A DNA stretch of 64,000 bases. It comes from CAYFZO01 sp964347615. GTDB lineage: Bacteria; Pseudomonadota; Gammaproteobacteria; Poriferisulfidales; Oxydemutatoraceae. The notes below the pieces were generated by a model. The model was not told the DNA's origin and did no database searches. It saw nothing but the letters and a program-made list of their open reading frames with translations. Shown here one piece after another: positions 46,025-58,245 of the stretch (position 1 is the first letter of the stretch; each line of letters begins with the position of its first letter). The stretch is taken from assembly GCA_964347615.1 (NCBI GenBank), contig CAYFZO010000003.1:61228-125227 (forward strand), given 5' to 3'. Position numbers and translations under genes: made by a program.

Positions 46025-46043
46025 GTTCACGAGGACATCGGCA

Positions 46044-47585
<1,542 letters not shown>

Positions 47586-47611
47586 AGACCGCCGCCGCGG
47601 GATAAGGGGAA

Positions 47612-48472
47612 ATGGCAAGCGAAAAGGAAATCCGCAGCAAGATCTCGAGCATCAAGAACACGCAGAAGATCACCAAGGCAATGGAAATGGTCGCGGCGAG
47701 CAAAATGCGCCGCGCCCAGGACCGGATGGCGGCAAGCCGCCCCTACGCCGAGAAGATACACGACGCGATCAGCCACGTTGCCTGCGCTCATCTTGAATAC
47801 CGCCACCCCTACTTCGAGCAGCGCGAAGAGGTCAAGGGCGTCGGCTTGATCGTGATCTCGTCCGACCGCGGGCTCTGCGGCGGACTGAACGTCAACCTGT
47901 TCAAAAGCGCGCTGACCGAGATCAAGGAGTGGCAACAACGCGGTGCCAAGATCGAACTGTGCGCAATCGGCGGCAAAGGCGTACGTTTTTTCAAGCGCCA
48001 CGCGCAGCTCGCGTCGCAGGCGACCCATCTGGGCGACTCGCCGCACATCGAGGACATGATCGGGCCGATCAAGGTCATGCTCGACGCCTACGACGAAGGC
48101 CGCATAGACCGGCTGTTCCTGGCCGAAAACCGGTTCGTCAACACCATGACCCAGCGCCCGACCGTCTCTCAGCTGATTCCGGTCGAGCAAGCCCAGGACG
48201 ACGCGATGAAACACGCTTGGGATTACATCTACGAGCCCGACGCGCACGCGGTGCTCGACACGATGCTCAAACGCTATATCGAATCACACATCTACCAGGC
48301 CGTGGTCGAGAACATCGCCTGCGAAATGGCGGCGCGCATGGTCGCGATGAAAAGCGCGTCCGAAAACGCGGGCGGCCTGATAGATGAACTGCAACTGGCC
48401 TACAACAAGGCCCGCCAAGCGGCCATCACTCAGGAGATTTCGGAAATCGTCGGCGGAGCCGCCGCGGTCTGA
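47612..48472 (+). CDS. atpG: ATP synthase F1 subunit gamma
   Basis: 286 residues; central rotary shaft. N-terminal helix EIRSKISSIKNTQKITKAME, SDRGLCGGLNVN, and the C-terminal helix with YNKARQAAITQEISEIVGGA. AAGGGGAA precedes the ATG. Confidence 0.98.
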   Translation: MASEKEIRSKISSIKNTQKITKAMEMVAASKMRRAQDRMAASRPYAEKIHDAISHVACAHLEYRHPYFEQREEVKGVGLIVISSDRGLCGGLNVNLFKSALTEIKEWQQRGAKIELCAIGGKGVRFFKRHAQLASQATHLGDSPHIEDMIGPIKVMLDAYDEGRIDRLFLAENRFVNTMTQRPTVSQLIPVEQAQDDAMKHAWDYIYEPDAHAVLDTMLKRYIESHIYQAVVENIACEMAARMVAMKSASENAGGLIDELQLAYNKARQAAITQEISEIVGGAAAV

Positions 48473-48512
48473 ACCGGGTGAGACCGAAACCGTAGACAAA
48501 GGAGAAGCGGAC

Positions 48513-49901
<1,389 letters not shown>

Positions 49902-49903
49902 CG

Positions 49904-50323
49904 ATGAGTACGCTTGAAGTCCACATCGTCAGCGCCGAGAGCGAGATCTTCAGCGGCGAAGTCAACGCCGTGTTCGCCTCGGCGGAAATGGGCGAAGTCG
50001 GCATCTTCCCTCAACATGCACCGTTCCTGTCGCGGTTGAACCCCGGGCAGGTGCGTATCCGCGTCGAAGGCAAGCCCGACGAGCACTTCTTCATCTCGGG
50101 CGGCATCATCGAAGTCCAACCGCACGTCGTCACGATTCTTGCGGACACCGCCGCGCGCGGCGCGGACCTCGACGAAGCCAAGGCACAGGAAGCCAAGCAA
50201 CGCGCCGAAGAAGCGTTGCAGTCCCAGCTGTCCGACGTCGAAGCCGCAAAAGCGCTGGCCGAACTCGCCGAAGCCGCGGCGCAATTGCGGATGATCGAAG
50301 AGCTGCGCAGAAAAGTTAAGTAG
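49904..50323 (+). CDS. atpC: ATP synthase F1 subunit epsilon
   Basis: 139 residues; beta-sandwich (LEVHIVSAESEIFSGEVNAV, PGQVRIRVEGKPDEHFFISG) and C-terminal helical hairpin that can inhibit rotation. Last gene of the atp operon. Confidence 0.97.
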   Translation: MSTLEVHIVSAESEIFSGEVNAVFASAEMGEVGIFPQHAPFLSRLNPGQVRIRVEGKPDEHFFISGGIIEVQPHVVTILADTAARGADLDEAKAQEAKQRAEEALQSQLSDVEAAKALAELAEAAAQLRMIEELRRKVK

Positions 50324-50675
50324 AAGCGCGAAAGCCCCGCCCCGAGACTTCGTTGCTTTCAACCGGCGAGGCGGCCATCTTGATCGCCTTCGCCGAACGG
50401 CGCGTACAGCGGGCCGTTGCCGGTTCCATCAATTGGCTTTTCCGCGACGGAAAGCAGCCTGCGACCGGCGAAGCTGCAAGGGCAATTTCAGGCAGAGGTT
50501 TCGCCGTGTCTCTCGAACTCAAGAAACGCCCCGTCAAGGAAGCTGCCGTCCAAGAACGGCAGCGGAGGTTGGCAGGGGCCGACTTCCCTTGAAACTTGGC
50601 ACGAGTCGACCAAGCTCATCCAGTCTCGAACGCAGGAACACACCGACAAAACACAAACCCCGGGCATTTGAGATA
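50324..50675. other. Intergenic region between atpC and glmU
   Basis: 352 bp with no gene I can support. Overlapping short open frames in three registers lack family features. No clear hairpin terminator or riboswitch was found; a glmUS promoter is expected near 50600-50660. Confidence 0.5.
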
Positions 50676-52052
50676 ATGCGCCCGGTGGAAGTTTCCGTTG
50701 TCATTCTGGCGGCCGGCGAAGGCACGCGTTTCAACAGCCGCAAGCCCAAAGTCCTGCACGAAATCGGCGGTAGGCCGATGCTCGACCACGTGCTCGACGC
50801 CGCCCGTGCCGTCTCCCCCGCCACGATCCACGTCGTCGTCGGCAGCGGTGCCGAGACCGTACGCGGCGCGGTCGGCGACGACGACGTCCGCTGGCACGAA
50901 CAGAGCGAACGCCTGGGCACCGCCCACGCACTGCGCTGTGCGCAAGAGGCGCTGGACGACGGCAATCACGTGCTGGTCCTGTACGGCGACGTCCCGTTCA
51001 TCGAACCCGACACGCTGAAATCCCTGGTTGCCGCGCTTGACGACGCCGACCTTGCAATCCTGACTCAAACGCTCGACGACCCGACCGGGTACGGGCGCGT
51101 CATCCGCGACGCCGACGGTGCAATCACGCGCATTGTCGAAGAACGCGACGCCGATCCCGAACAAGCCACGGTCAAGGAAACCAGCACCGGCGTCATCGCG
51201 GCGCGCAGCGGACGTCTGCCGGGACTGCTTGCACAAGTCGGCAGAGACAACGCGCAAGGCGAGTATTACCTGACCGACTGCGTGATGATCGCGATCAAGG
51301 ACGGCCTGAAGATCACGGCCCGCAAGGCCGGCGCCGGCGAAGCGCTGGGCGTCAACACCGCACAACAGCTCGAACAAGCCGAACGTCGCTTCCAACTGAC
51401 ACGTGCCGAACGACTGATGGCGCAAGGCGTCATCGTGCGCGATGCAAGGCGACTCGACGTGCGCGGTGAAGTCAAGGCCGGAAGCGACGTGATTCTCGAT
51501 ACCGACGTACTGCTCGAAGGGCGCGTCGAGCTCGGCGACAACGTCAACGTCGGCGCCAACTGCGTCTTGCGCGACGTGTCCGTCGGAGACGACACGACGA
51601 TCGAGCCGTTTTCCATCGTCGAGTCCTCACGCGTCGGCAGAGGCTGCACCATCGGCCCGTTCGCGCGTATCCGTCCCGAAGTCGAGCTCGCCGAGGGCGT
51701 CAAGATCGGGAACTTCGTCGAAATCAAGAAAAGCGCAGTCGGCGCAAACAGCAAGATCAATCATCTGAGCTACGTCGGCGACAGCGAGGTCGGACAAGGC
51801 GTCAACGTCGGCGCGGGCACTATCACCTGCAACTACGACGGTGTGCAAAAGCACCGCACCATCATCGGCGACAACGTCTTCATCGGCTCCGACACCCAAC
51901 TCGTCGCGCCGGTCAAGATCGGCGACGGCGCGGTCATCGGCGCAGGCTCAACCATCACGCGCGACGCCGACGCCGGCGCGCTCACGCTGTCGAGGAGCGA
52001 GCAGAAAACCATCCCCGGCTGGCGTCCGCCTTCGGGCAAGGGAAAGAAATAA
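50676..52052 (+). CDS. glmU: Bifunctional GlmU: GlcN-1-P acetyltransferase / GlcNAc-1-P uridyltransferase
   Basis: 458 residues, makes UDP-GlcNAc for peptidoglycan and LPS. The N-terminal nucleotidyltransferase has LAAGEGTRFNSRKPKVLHEI. The C-terminal left-handed beta helix shows hexapeptide repeats and the acetyltransferase segment INHLSYVGDSEVGQGVNVGA. ATG at 50676 is supported by the family start; longer in-frame sequence upstream is not coding-like. Directly followed by glmS. Confidence 0.97.
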   Translation: MRPVEVSVVILAAGEGTRFNSRKPKVLHEIGGRPMLDHVLDAARAVSPATIHVVVGSGAETVRGAVGDDDVRWHEQSERLGTAHALRCAQEALDDGNHVLVLYGDVPFIEPDTLKSLVAALDDADLAILTQTLDDPTGYGRVIRDADGAITRIVEERDADPEQATVKETSTGVIAARSGRLPGLLAQVGRDNAQGEYYLTDCVMIAIKDGLKITARKAGAGEALGVNTAQQLEQAERRFQLTRAERLMAQGVIVRDARRLDVRGEVKAGSDVILDTDVLLEGRVELGDNVNVGANCVLRDVSVGDDTTIEPFSIVESSRVGRGCTIGPFARIRPEVELAEGVKIGNFVEIKKSAVGANSKINHLSYVGDSEVGQGVNVGAGTITCNYDGVQKHRTIIGDNVFIGSDTQLVAPVKIGDGAVIGAGSTITRDADAGALTLSRSEQKTIPGWRPPSGKGKK

Positions 52053-52056
52053 GGCC

Positions 52057-53898
52057 GTGTGCGGAATCGTCGCCGCCATCGCCGAAGACAACGTCTGCCC
52101 GATGTTGATCGACGGCTTGAGAAGGCTTGAATACCGAGGCTACGACTCGGCGGGCATCGCGCTTCTCAACGACGACCACGACGACGGCGTTTACCGCGTC
52201 AGAAAGCCCGGCAAGGTCGCCGAGCTCGCCGTCGCACTCGACGCAGACCCCCAGGAAAGTCACATCGGCGTCGCTCATACGCGCTGGGCGACGCACGGCG
52301 CACCCGACGAAAGCAACGCGCACCCGCACGTCTCGGGCCGGCGCGTGGTCGTCGTGCACAACGGGATCATCGAAAACCACGAAGAACTCAAAAAGCGCCA
52401 GACCGAGCAAGGCTTTGATTTTTCGTCGGAGACCGACACCGAAGTCATCGCACACCAGATCATGCTTTACCTCGACAAGAACGACGACTTGCTGCAAGCC
52501 GTCGCCGCCGCCTGCCGCGACCTGCGCGGCACCTACGCGCTCGGCGTGCTTGACGGCCGCGACCCCGAACGTTTCATCGCCGCGCGCAACGGCAGCCCGC
52601 TCATCATCGGCGTCGGTACGCACGGCAACTACGTCTCCTCCGACGTCCAAGCGCTGGTGAAATTCACGCAGGACTTCATCTACATGGAAAACGGCGAAAT
52701 CGCCGAAGTCCGCCGCGACCGCGTCTCGCTGTTCGATGCGGCGATGGACGCGGTCACCCGTGCGCCGGAACACGCGCCCTTCGCCGCCGACGCCGCCGAC
52801 CTCGGCGAGTACAAGCACTACATGCACAAGGAAATCCATGAGCAACCGCGCGCGGTCACCGACACGCTTGAAGGGCGGCTGTTCAAGGACACCGTCCCCG
52901 ACGAAGTGCTGGGCCCGAGCGCCGCGCCGGTTCTCGACGCGACCCGCGGCCTGCAAATCGTCGCCTGCGGCACCAGTTACCACGCGGCGCTGGTCGCCAA
53001 GTACTGGTTCGAGGAGTTCACCGACCTGTTCTGCCGGGTCGAGGTCGCAAGCGAGTTCCGCTACCGCCGTCAGTCGGTTCCCGAAGGCATGCTGTTCGTG
53101 ACGCTGTCGCAGTCGGGCGAGACCGCCGACACGCTGGCGGCGTTGGAGCTGGCGAAATCACGCCCGTACCTGTCTTCGCTGACGATATGCAACGTCGCCC
53201 GGAGCTCGCTGGTCCGCGAATCCGAGCTCGTGCTGACGACCCATGCCGGCCCTGAGATCGGCGTCGCCTCGACCAAAGCGTTCACCACGCAGCTGACCGC
53301 GTTGATGCTGCTCGTAATCCTTCTCGGCAAACACCATGGCATGAAAAGCGACGTCATCGCCGAACTGATCGCACAGCTCAGAAACCTGCCTGCGCGCCTC
53401 GAACAAGCGCTGGAGACCGAACCTGCAATCGCCGAGCTCGCGCGTCAATACGAAGACAAGGACAATGCGTTGTTTCTCGGGCGCGGCCTGCAGTACCCGA
53501 TTGCGATGGAAGGCGCGCTGAAGATGAAGGAAATCTCATACATCCACGCCGAAGCGTATCCCGCCGGTGAACTCAAGCACGGCCCGCTCGCGCTGGTGGA
53601 CGGCAACATGCCGGTCATCGCGGTCGCGCCGAACGACCACCTGCTCGCCAAGCTGAAATCCAACCTCGAGGAAGTCCGCACCCGCGGCGGCATCCTGCAC
53701 GTTTTCTCGGATAAGGACGCGGGCCTCGACAGCCGCGACAAAGCCATCGCCGTCATCGAGTTGAACGCGCCGGAAAACGCGGTCGCGCCGATCGTGTTCT
53801 CGCTGCCGTTGCAGCTGCTGGCCTATCACACCGCCCTGCTCAAAGGCACCGACGTCGACCAGCCGCGCAATCTCGCCAAGGCAGTGACGGTGGAGTGA
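52057..53898 (+). CDS. glmS: Glutamine-fructose-6-phosphate aminotransferase (GlmS)
   Basis: 613 residues; makes glucosamine-6-phosphate. GTG start at 52057 puts the catalytic cysteine at position 2 (MCGIVAAIAED) after Met removal. The N-terminal glutaminase contains LRRLEYRGYDSAGIA and HTRWATHGAPDESNAHPH; two SIS domains follow with CGTSYHAALVAKYWFEE and the C-terminal PRNLAKAVTVE. It starts 4 bp after glmU. Confidence 0.98.
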   Translation: MCGIVAAIAEDNVCPMLIDGLRRLEYRGYDSAGIALLNDDHDDGVYRVRKPGKVAELAVALDADPQESHIGVAHTRWATHGAPDESNAHPHVSGRRVVVVHNGIIENHEELKKRQTEQGFDFSSETDTEVIAHQIMLYLDKNDDLLQAVAAACRDLRGTYALGVLDGRDPERFIAARNGSPLIIGVGTHGNYVSSDVQALVKFTQDFIYMENGEIAEVRRDRVSLFDAAMDAVTRAPEHAPFAADAADLGEYKHYMHKEIHEQPRAVTDTLEGRLFKDTVPDEVLGPSAAPVLDATRGLQIVACGTSYHAALVAKYWFEEFTDLFCRVEVASEFRYRRQSVPEGMLFVTLSQSGETADTLAALELAKSRPYLSSLTICNVARSSLVRESELVLTTHAGPEIGVASTKAFTTQLTALMLLVILLGKHHGMKSDVIAELIAQLRNLPARLEQALETEPAIAELARQYEDKDNALFLGRGLQYPIAMEGALKMKEISYIHAEAYPAGELKHGPLALVDGNMPVIAVAPNDHLLAKLKSNLEEVRTRGGILHVFSDKDAGLDSRDKAIAVIELNAPENAVAPIVFSLPLQLLAYHTALLKGTDVDQPRNLAKAVTVE

Positions 53899-54196
53899 AA
53901 CCTTCCGTACCTTTCCGTTTGCTCTGCACCCTCAATTATCGCGGCCAGCTGAGCCCAGCAAGTCGCGTCAATGTTCACGCTCAACCCCTTATTGGGATGG
54001 ACGTTCGTGTTCCGGGTGATTTTCCTGGTCTGGTCTTTATCAGACGCATCCAAAGACTCGACCGGGTCAGGCAAAGCCGCATCAATTAAAAGAAGAGGGG
54101 GGTTGCCCGAAGATGAGTCTGAAAGTAAGAAGAAATCGCTTTTGTGGCAGCGACAACACCGTGTCAAAACCGCGCCGCAACGCAGTCCGGTAGGCT

Positions 54197-55486
54197 TCAA
54201 TTTCTCTTCGCGGTCTTGATGATTGCGCGCAATTCCTTGATCGCCCGTTGCACCTGAAAGTCCTTCTCGACCATGGCTTTCAAGTCGCGCGGCGGCGGGG
54301 CGGCCGCTTTGTCCTCGTCCGGCTTGGCCTCGCCGGCTTCAGTCGCAACGACGTCGGTGGCGGTCGTCTTGTCCGCCGTGGCTGGAGGCTTGTCAAGCAC
54401 CAGGTCCGGCGTGATGCCGACCTCGTGGATCGAACGTCCCGACGGCGTGTAGTACTTGGCCGTCGTCAGTTTGAGTGCTCTGCGCTTGTCCAACGGGTGC
54501 ACCGTCTGCACCGAACCCTTGCCGAAAGATTGCGTACCGATGATTCTCGCGCGGTTGTGGTCTTGCAACGCGCCGGCGACGATTTCCGAGGCGGACGCCG
54601 AACCGCGATTCAGCAACACGATCATCGGCAGGTCGAACGACGCATCCGCCGCCTTGGTCAGGTATTTAGCGACGGAGTCCTCGGTTCTCCCCTGGGTATA
54701 AACCACCAGTTGCTGAGGCCCCAAAAACACGTCGGATACGTCCACCGCCGCGGCAAGCACGCCGCCCGGATTGCTGCGCAGATCAAGAATCAAGCCTTTC
54801 AGCGCGTCCTCGCCGGCTTCCTTCCTGAGCTCCTTCATCTTCTCCTTGAGCAAATTAGCGGTCTTGACCTGAAACTTGGTAATCCGGATGTAACCGAACT
54901 CGTCCTCGAGCAACGTGGTCTTGACGCTTTTCACCTTGATCACGGCGCGGGTTATCTCAAGGTCAAACGGCGTCTCGCCGCCCCTGAGCACAACCAGTTT
55001 GACCTTGGTGCCGACGGGGCCGCGCATCTTGTCGACGGCGTCGGACAAGGTCATTCCTTTGACCGGATCGTCGTCGATTTGCACGATCAAGTCTCCGGAG
55101 ACCAGCCCCGCTCTCGCCGCCGGCGTATCCTCGATCGGCGAGATCACTTTCACCAAACCGTCTTCCATCCCGACTTCGATGCCCAACCCGCCGAACTTGC
55201 CGGTGGTGCCGATTTTCAAGTCGTTGTATTCCCGCCGGGTCATGAAAACCGAATACGGGTCAAGCGATTGCAACATCCCGCGAATCGCGCCCTCGATCAG
55301 TTTCTTGTCCTCGACCTCCTCGACGTAGTCGGTCTTGATGCGTGCGTAGACGTCGCTGAACAAGCGCAGATCCTCGAGCGGGGGCTGGTACTGCGGCGTG
55401 CGCGCCGAGCCGGTGTGCCAAACAAGCCCGCCCGCAAGAAGCAGCAGCGTTGCAGCAAGAAAAATATGGTGGCGATGCTTTCTCAT
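54197..55486 (-). CDS. ctpA: Carboxy-terminal processing protease (S41 family, CtpA/Prc-like)
   Basis: 429 residues exported by an N-terminal hydrophobic segment (IFLAATLLLLAGGLVWHTG). A PDZ domain (about 90-170: GGLGIEVGMEDGLVKVISPI) selects C-terminal substrates. The protease has the Ser in NRGSASASEIVAGALQDHNR and the Lys in GTQSFGKGSVQTV, forming the Ser-Lys dyad. Domain order and length fit CtpA rather than the longer Prc. Alone and convergent with glmS. Confidence 0.93.
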   Translation of the reverse strand: MRKHRHHIFLAATLLLLAGGLVWHTGSARTPQYQPPLEDLRLFSDVYARIKTDYVEEVEDKKLIEGAIRGMLQSLDPYSVFMTRREYNDLKIGTTGKFGGLGIEVGMEDGLVKVISPIEDTPAARAGLVSGDLIVQIDDDPVKGMTLSDAVDKMRGPVGTKVKLVVLRGGETPFDLEITRAVIKVKSVKTTLLEDEFGYIRITKFQVKTANLLKEKMKELRKEAGEDALKGLILDLRSNPGGVLAAAVDVSDVFLGPQQLVVYTQGRTEDSVAKYLTKAADASFDLPMIVLLNRGSASASEIVAGALQDHNRARIIGTQSFGKGSVQTVHPLDKRRALKLTTAKYYTPSGRSIHEVGITPDLVLDKPPATADKTTATDVVATEAGEAKPDEDKAAAPPPRDLKAMVEKDFQVQRAIKELRAIIKTAKRN

Positions 55487-55998
55487 CGAGATGCTCTTTC
55501 CCCCCGATTCGACCGGAACTTTAGATTGAACACAGGCTCGCCATTATACATTAGAGAGTATCGGCGGATACCGCCTTCCCCGCGCCGATGTGGTAATGTA
55601 ATAGTGCGCTTTGCGGATGCCTCGCGTTGACGGGGCGGCGACGAAAAAACCTGAAGACGGCGACAAACCATCCCGGCTCAACCCGCCACGCCGAAGAGAC
55701 CGCGCAGGGTTGCGTGACGCAAGGAACCGGGCGGAAATTGAGAGAGGGGCATAACCCCCGCGCCGCGGATGATTCGCCGCATCGGGACATCGAAACGGCG
55801 CGTTTGGCAAGGCGTTTGAAAAGAAAGGGTGCGGCGGAGCCGAACACGTTGATTCGTGCCAAACCCGCAATCCAGCGGTGAGACGCCGTCATTCTTCGGC
55901 GGGCGCCGCGCGACGAAAACACAAAGTGAAACACGAGCAGACGCCTGCGGCGAGAACGCTGCTCATCCGCAGCCGAGACGTTGGAATCGAAACAAACC
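55487..55998. other. Intergenic region between ctpA and the rhodanese gene
   Basis: 512 bp divergent region. AT-rich near 55545-55560; the rest is GC-rich without convincing coding or structured-RNA signature. Open frames in it are Arg-rich shadows. Confidence 0.45.
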
Positions 55999-56424
55999 AT
56001 GTCGGAACTTTTGCCTTTCATACAAGCGAACGTCATCCTCGTCGGGATCTTTTTCGTGTTGCTTGCGTTCTTGCTGGGCACCGAAATACAAAGGTTCACG
56101 AAGTCTTACGACGACGTGGTTCCCGACGAAGCCGTGCGATTGATCAACCGCGAAAACGCCGCGGTCTTGGACTTGCGTGAGGACAGCGAGGCCGCGAGCA
56201 GAACCATTCACAACGCAAAGCACGTCCCGGCCAGCGCCCTGCCTCAGCGCCTCGACGAGATCAAGCCGCTCAAGGATACGCCGCTGATCACGTTCTGCGC
56301 CAACGGCATCAAGGCGCCTTCTATCTGCCGGCTGCTGAAAAAGAACGGCTTTTCCAAGGTGTATAACCTGAAAGGAGGACTGACGGCTTGGGAACAAGCG
56401 AACATGCCGCTCACGAAGAAGTGA
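55999..56424 (+). CDS. Membrane-anchored rhodanese-like protein (YibN-like)
   Basis: 141 residues: an N-terminal membrane helix (FIQANVILVGIFFVLLAFLL) and a rhodanese domain with the catalytic loop CANGIKAPS and VYNLKGGLTAWEQANMP. Transfers sulfane sulfur; the physiological partner is unknown. It opens the conserved run with grxC, secB and gpsA. ATG at 55999 gives the family start MSELLPFI; an ATG at 55981 would add six residues. Confidence 0.92.
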   Translation: MSELLPFIQANVILVGIFFVLLAFLLGTEIQRFTKSYDDVVPDEAVRLINRENAAVLDLREDSEAASRTIHNAKHVPASALPQRLDEIKPLKDTPLITFCANGIKAPSICRLLKKNGFSKVYNLKGGLTAWEQANMPLTKK

Positions 56425-56462
56425 CGGCGTGATATATTTTCAGGCATCCAAAGCGACCCACC

Positions 56463-56732
56463 ATGACCGCGAAAGTTGAAATATTCACCACCGCGCGCTG
56501 CCCTTACTGCGGGTGGGCCAAGCGGCTGTTCGACCGCAAGGGCGTCGCGTACGACGAATTCCGCATAGACCTCGACGACGCGAAACGCGAAGAGCTGGCG
56601 AAACGCACCAGCCGTGCTTCGGTGCCTCAGATCTTCATCGGCGACACCCACGTCGGCGGCTACGACGACGCGATCGAACTCGACCAGGACGGCGGTTTGG
56701 ACAAGCTGCTGAGCTCCCCCGAAAGCGCATGA
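56463..56732 (+). CDS. grxC: Glutaredoxin 3
   Basis: 89 residues with the dithiol site CPYC, the glutathione-binding SVPQIFIGDTHVGGYDD and typical length. Stop overlaps the secB start (ATGA). Confidence 0.96.
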   Translation: MTAKVEIFTTARCPYCGWAKRLFDRKGVAYDEFRIDLDDAKREELAKRTSRASVPQIFIGDTHVGGYDDAIELDQDGGLDKLLSSPESA

Positions 56733-57184
56733 GCAACAGCATCCAAATGGAAATCCGCCGGGTGTACCTGAAAGACGTGTCTTTCGAGTCGCCGCAGGAA
56801 GCCGGTGCGCTGACGGCCAAATGGAAGCCGCATCTGGACATCAACCTCAACACCTCATACCGCCGGCTCAAGGAGGAAGATCTGTACGAAGTGGTCCTGT
56901 GTGTCACGATCACGGCCAAGCAGGAGGAGAACGTTGCGTTCCTGGTCGAGGTGCACCAAGCGGGCGCTTTCAAGCTGACCGACGTCGAAGACCCGCAAGT
57001 GCAGATGGTCGCCCAGACGCACTGCGCCAACGTGCTGTTCCCGTTTGCGCGTGAAGCCATCACCGACCTTGTCGGCAAAGGCGGGTTCCCGCAGTTGCTG
57101 CTCGGCCCGCTGGACTTCCAATCCCTGTACCGGCAGAAAGTCGAGGCGCTGGAAGAGCAAAAAGCCGGCACGGTCAAGCACTGA
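56729..57184 (+). CDS. secB: Protein-export chaperone SecB
   Basis: 151-residue tetrameric chaperone delivering preproteins to SecA. Family segments RVYLKDVSFESP, WKPHLDINLNT, HCANVLFPFAREAITDLVGK and GGFPQLLLGPLDFQSLY. Coupled to grxC. Confidence 0.97.
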   Translation: MSNSIQMEIRRVYLKDVSFESPQEAGALTAKWKPHLDINLNTSYRRLKEEDLYEVVLCVTITAKQEENVAFLVEVHQAGAFKLTDVEDPQVQMVAQTHCANVLFPFAREAITDLVGKGGFPQLLLGPLDFQSLYRQKVEALEEQKAGTVKH

Positions 57185-57216
57185 ACCGCCCGCCCCGGTC
57201 AAACGGCGCGACGCCC

Positions 57217-58239
57217 ATGCCCCCCGAAGACACACAAGAGGGCCTGCCCGTCAGCGTTCTCGGCGCGGGTTCGTGGGGCACCGCGCTCGCTTTCCAGCTG
57301 GCCGACAACGGCCACCACGTGACCTTGTGGGGACGCGACGACGCCCTGCTCGAGGAAATCACGCAGACCCGCTGCAACCGCGTGTATCTGCCCGAGTGCA
57401 AATTGCCGCTCAACGTGCGTACGCAAAACGACCTGGCGGCGGCGGTGAACTCGGCGCGCGTCATCACTCTCACCGTCCCGAGCGCCGCCGTGCGCACCCT
57501 TGCCGAGAAAATCGCCGACGAACTCGGCCCGCGACAGGAAGGCATCATCCTCACCGCCAAAGGCATCGAGACCTCCTCGACGAAGCTGCCGCACGAAGTA
57601 ATCGAAGAAACGCTCGGTTCCAAGATACCGGTCGCCAGCTTGTCGGGACCGTCGTTTGCGGAGGAAGTCGCCCGGCGGCTGCCGACCGCGGTCATCATTT
57701 CCTCGACGAACAAAACGTTCGCCGACAAGGCCGCCGCCTTGTTTCACAGTCAAACCTTTCGCGTCTACACCAACGACGACGTCATCGGCACCGAAATCGC
57801 GGGTGCCTTCAAGAACGTCATCGCGATCGCAACCGGCATCTCCGACGGCCTCGGCTTCGGCGCCAACGCGCGCGCCGCGCTGATTACCCGCGGGTTGAGC
57901 GAAATCCGCCGTCTCGTCGAGAAGATGGGCGGCAAAAGCGCCACGTTGAACGGACTCGCGGGCATCGGTGATCTGGTGTTGACCTGCACCAGCACACAGT
58001 CGAGAAACCATCGTTTCGGCCTGCTGCTCTCCGAGGGACGCAGCATCGAGGAGGCCGGCAAGAAGATCAATCAAGCGACCGAAGGAGTGCCTTCCGCCGA
58101 AGTCGCACAGCAACTGGCGCAACGCTACGGCGTCGAGATGCCGATTTGCGAACAACTCACCAACGTTATCGCGGGCAAGCTCGACCCGCGCGGCGCCGTG
58201 CAGGAGTTGCTCGCGCGCCCGGCGAAAGCCGAAGACTGA
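57217..58239 (+). CDS. gpsA: Glycerol-3-phosphate dehydrogenase [NAD(P)+]
   Basis: 340 residues; makes sn-glycerol-3-phosphate for phospholipids. The Rossmann start VLGAGSWGTALAFQLADNGH, SGPSFAEEVARRLPTAV, the catalytic-Lys segment EIAGAFKNVIAIATGISDGL and the substrate-binding NARAALITRGLSE are all present. 32 bp after secB. Confidence 0.97.
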   Translation: MPPEDTQEGLPVSVLGAGSWGTALAFQLADNGHHVTLWGRDDALLEEITQTRCNRVYLPECKLPLNVRTQNDLAAAVNSARVITLTVPSAAVRTLAEKIADELGPRQEGIILTAKGIETSSTKLPHEVIEETLGSKIPVASLSGPSFAEEVARRLPTAVIISSTNKTFADKAAALFHSQTFRVYTNDDVIGTEIAGAFKNVIAIATGISDGLGFGANARAALITRGLSEIRRLVEKMGGKSATLNGLAGIGDLVLTCTSTQSRNHRFGLLLSEGRSIEEAGKKINQATEGVPSAEVAQQLAQRYGVEMPICEQLTNVIAGKLDPRGAVQELLARPAKAED

Positions 58240-58245
58240 CCCGTA

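Noticed and set aside
50353..50592. 79-codon plus-strand frame between atpC and glmU
   Set aside because: No ribosome site or domain, and competing frames of similar quality occur on both strands.
53826..54200. Minus-strand frame containing HSTVTALARLRG
   Set aside because: This well-known spurious protein is the reverse complement of the conserved glmS 3' end plus intergenic sequence.
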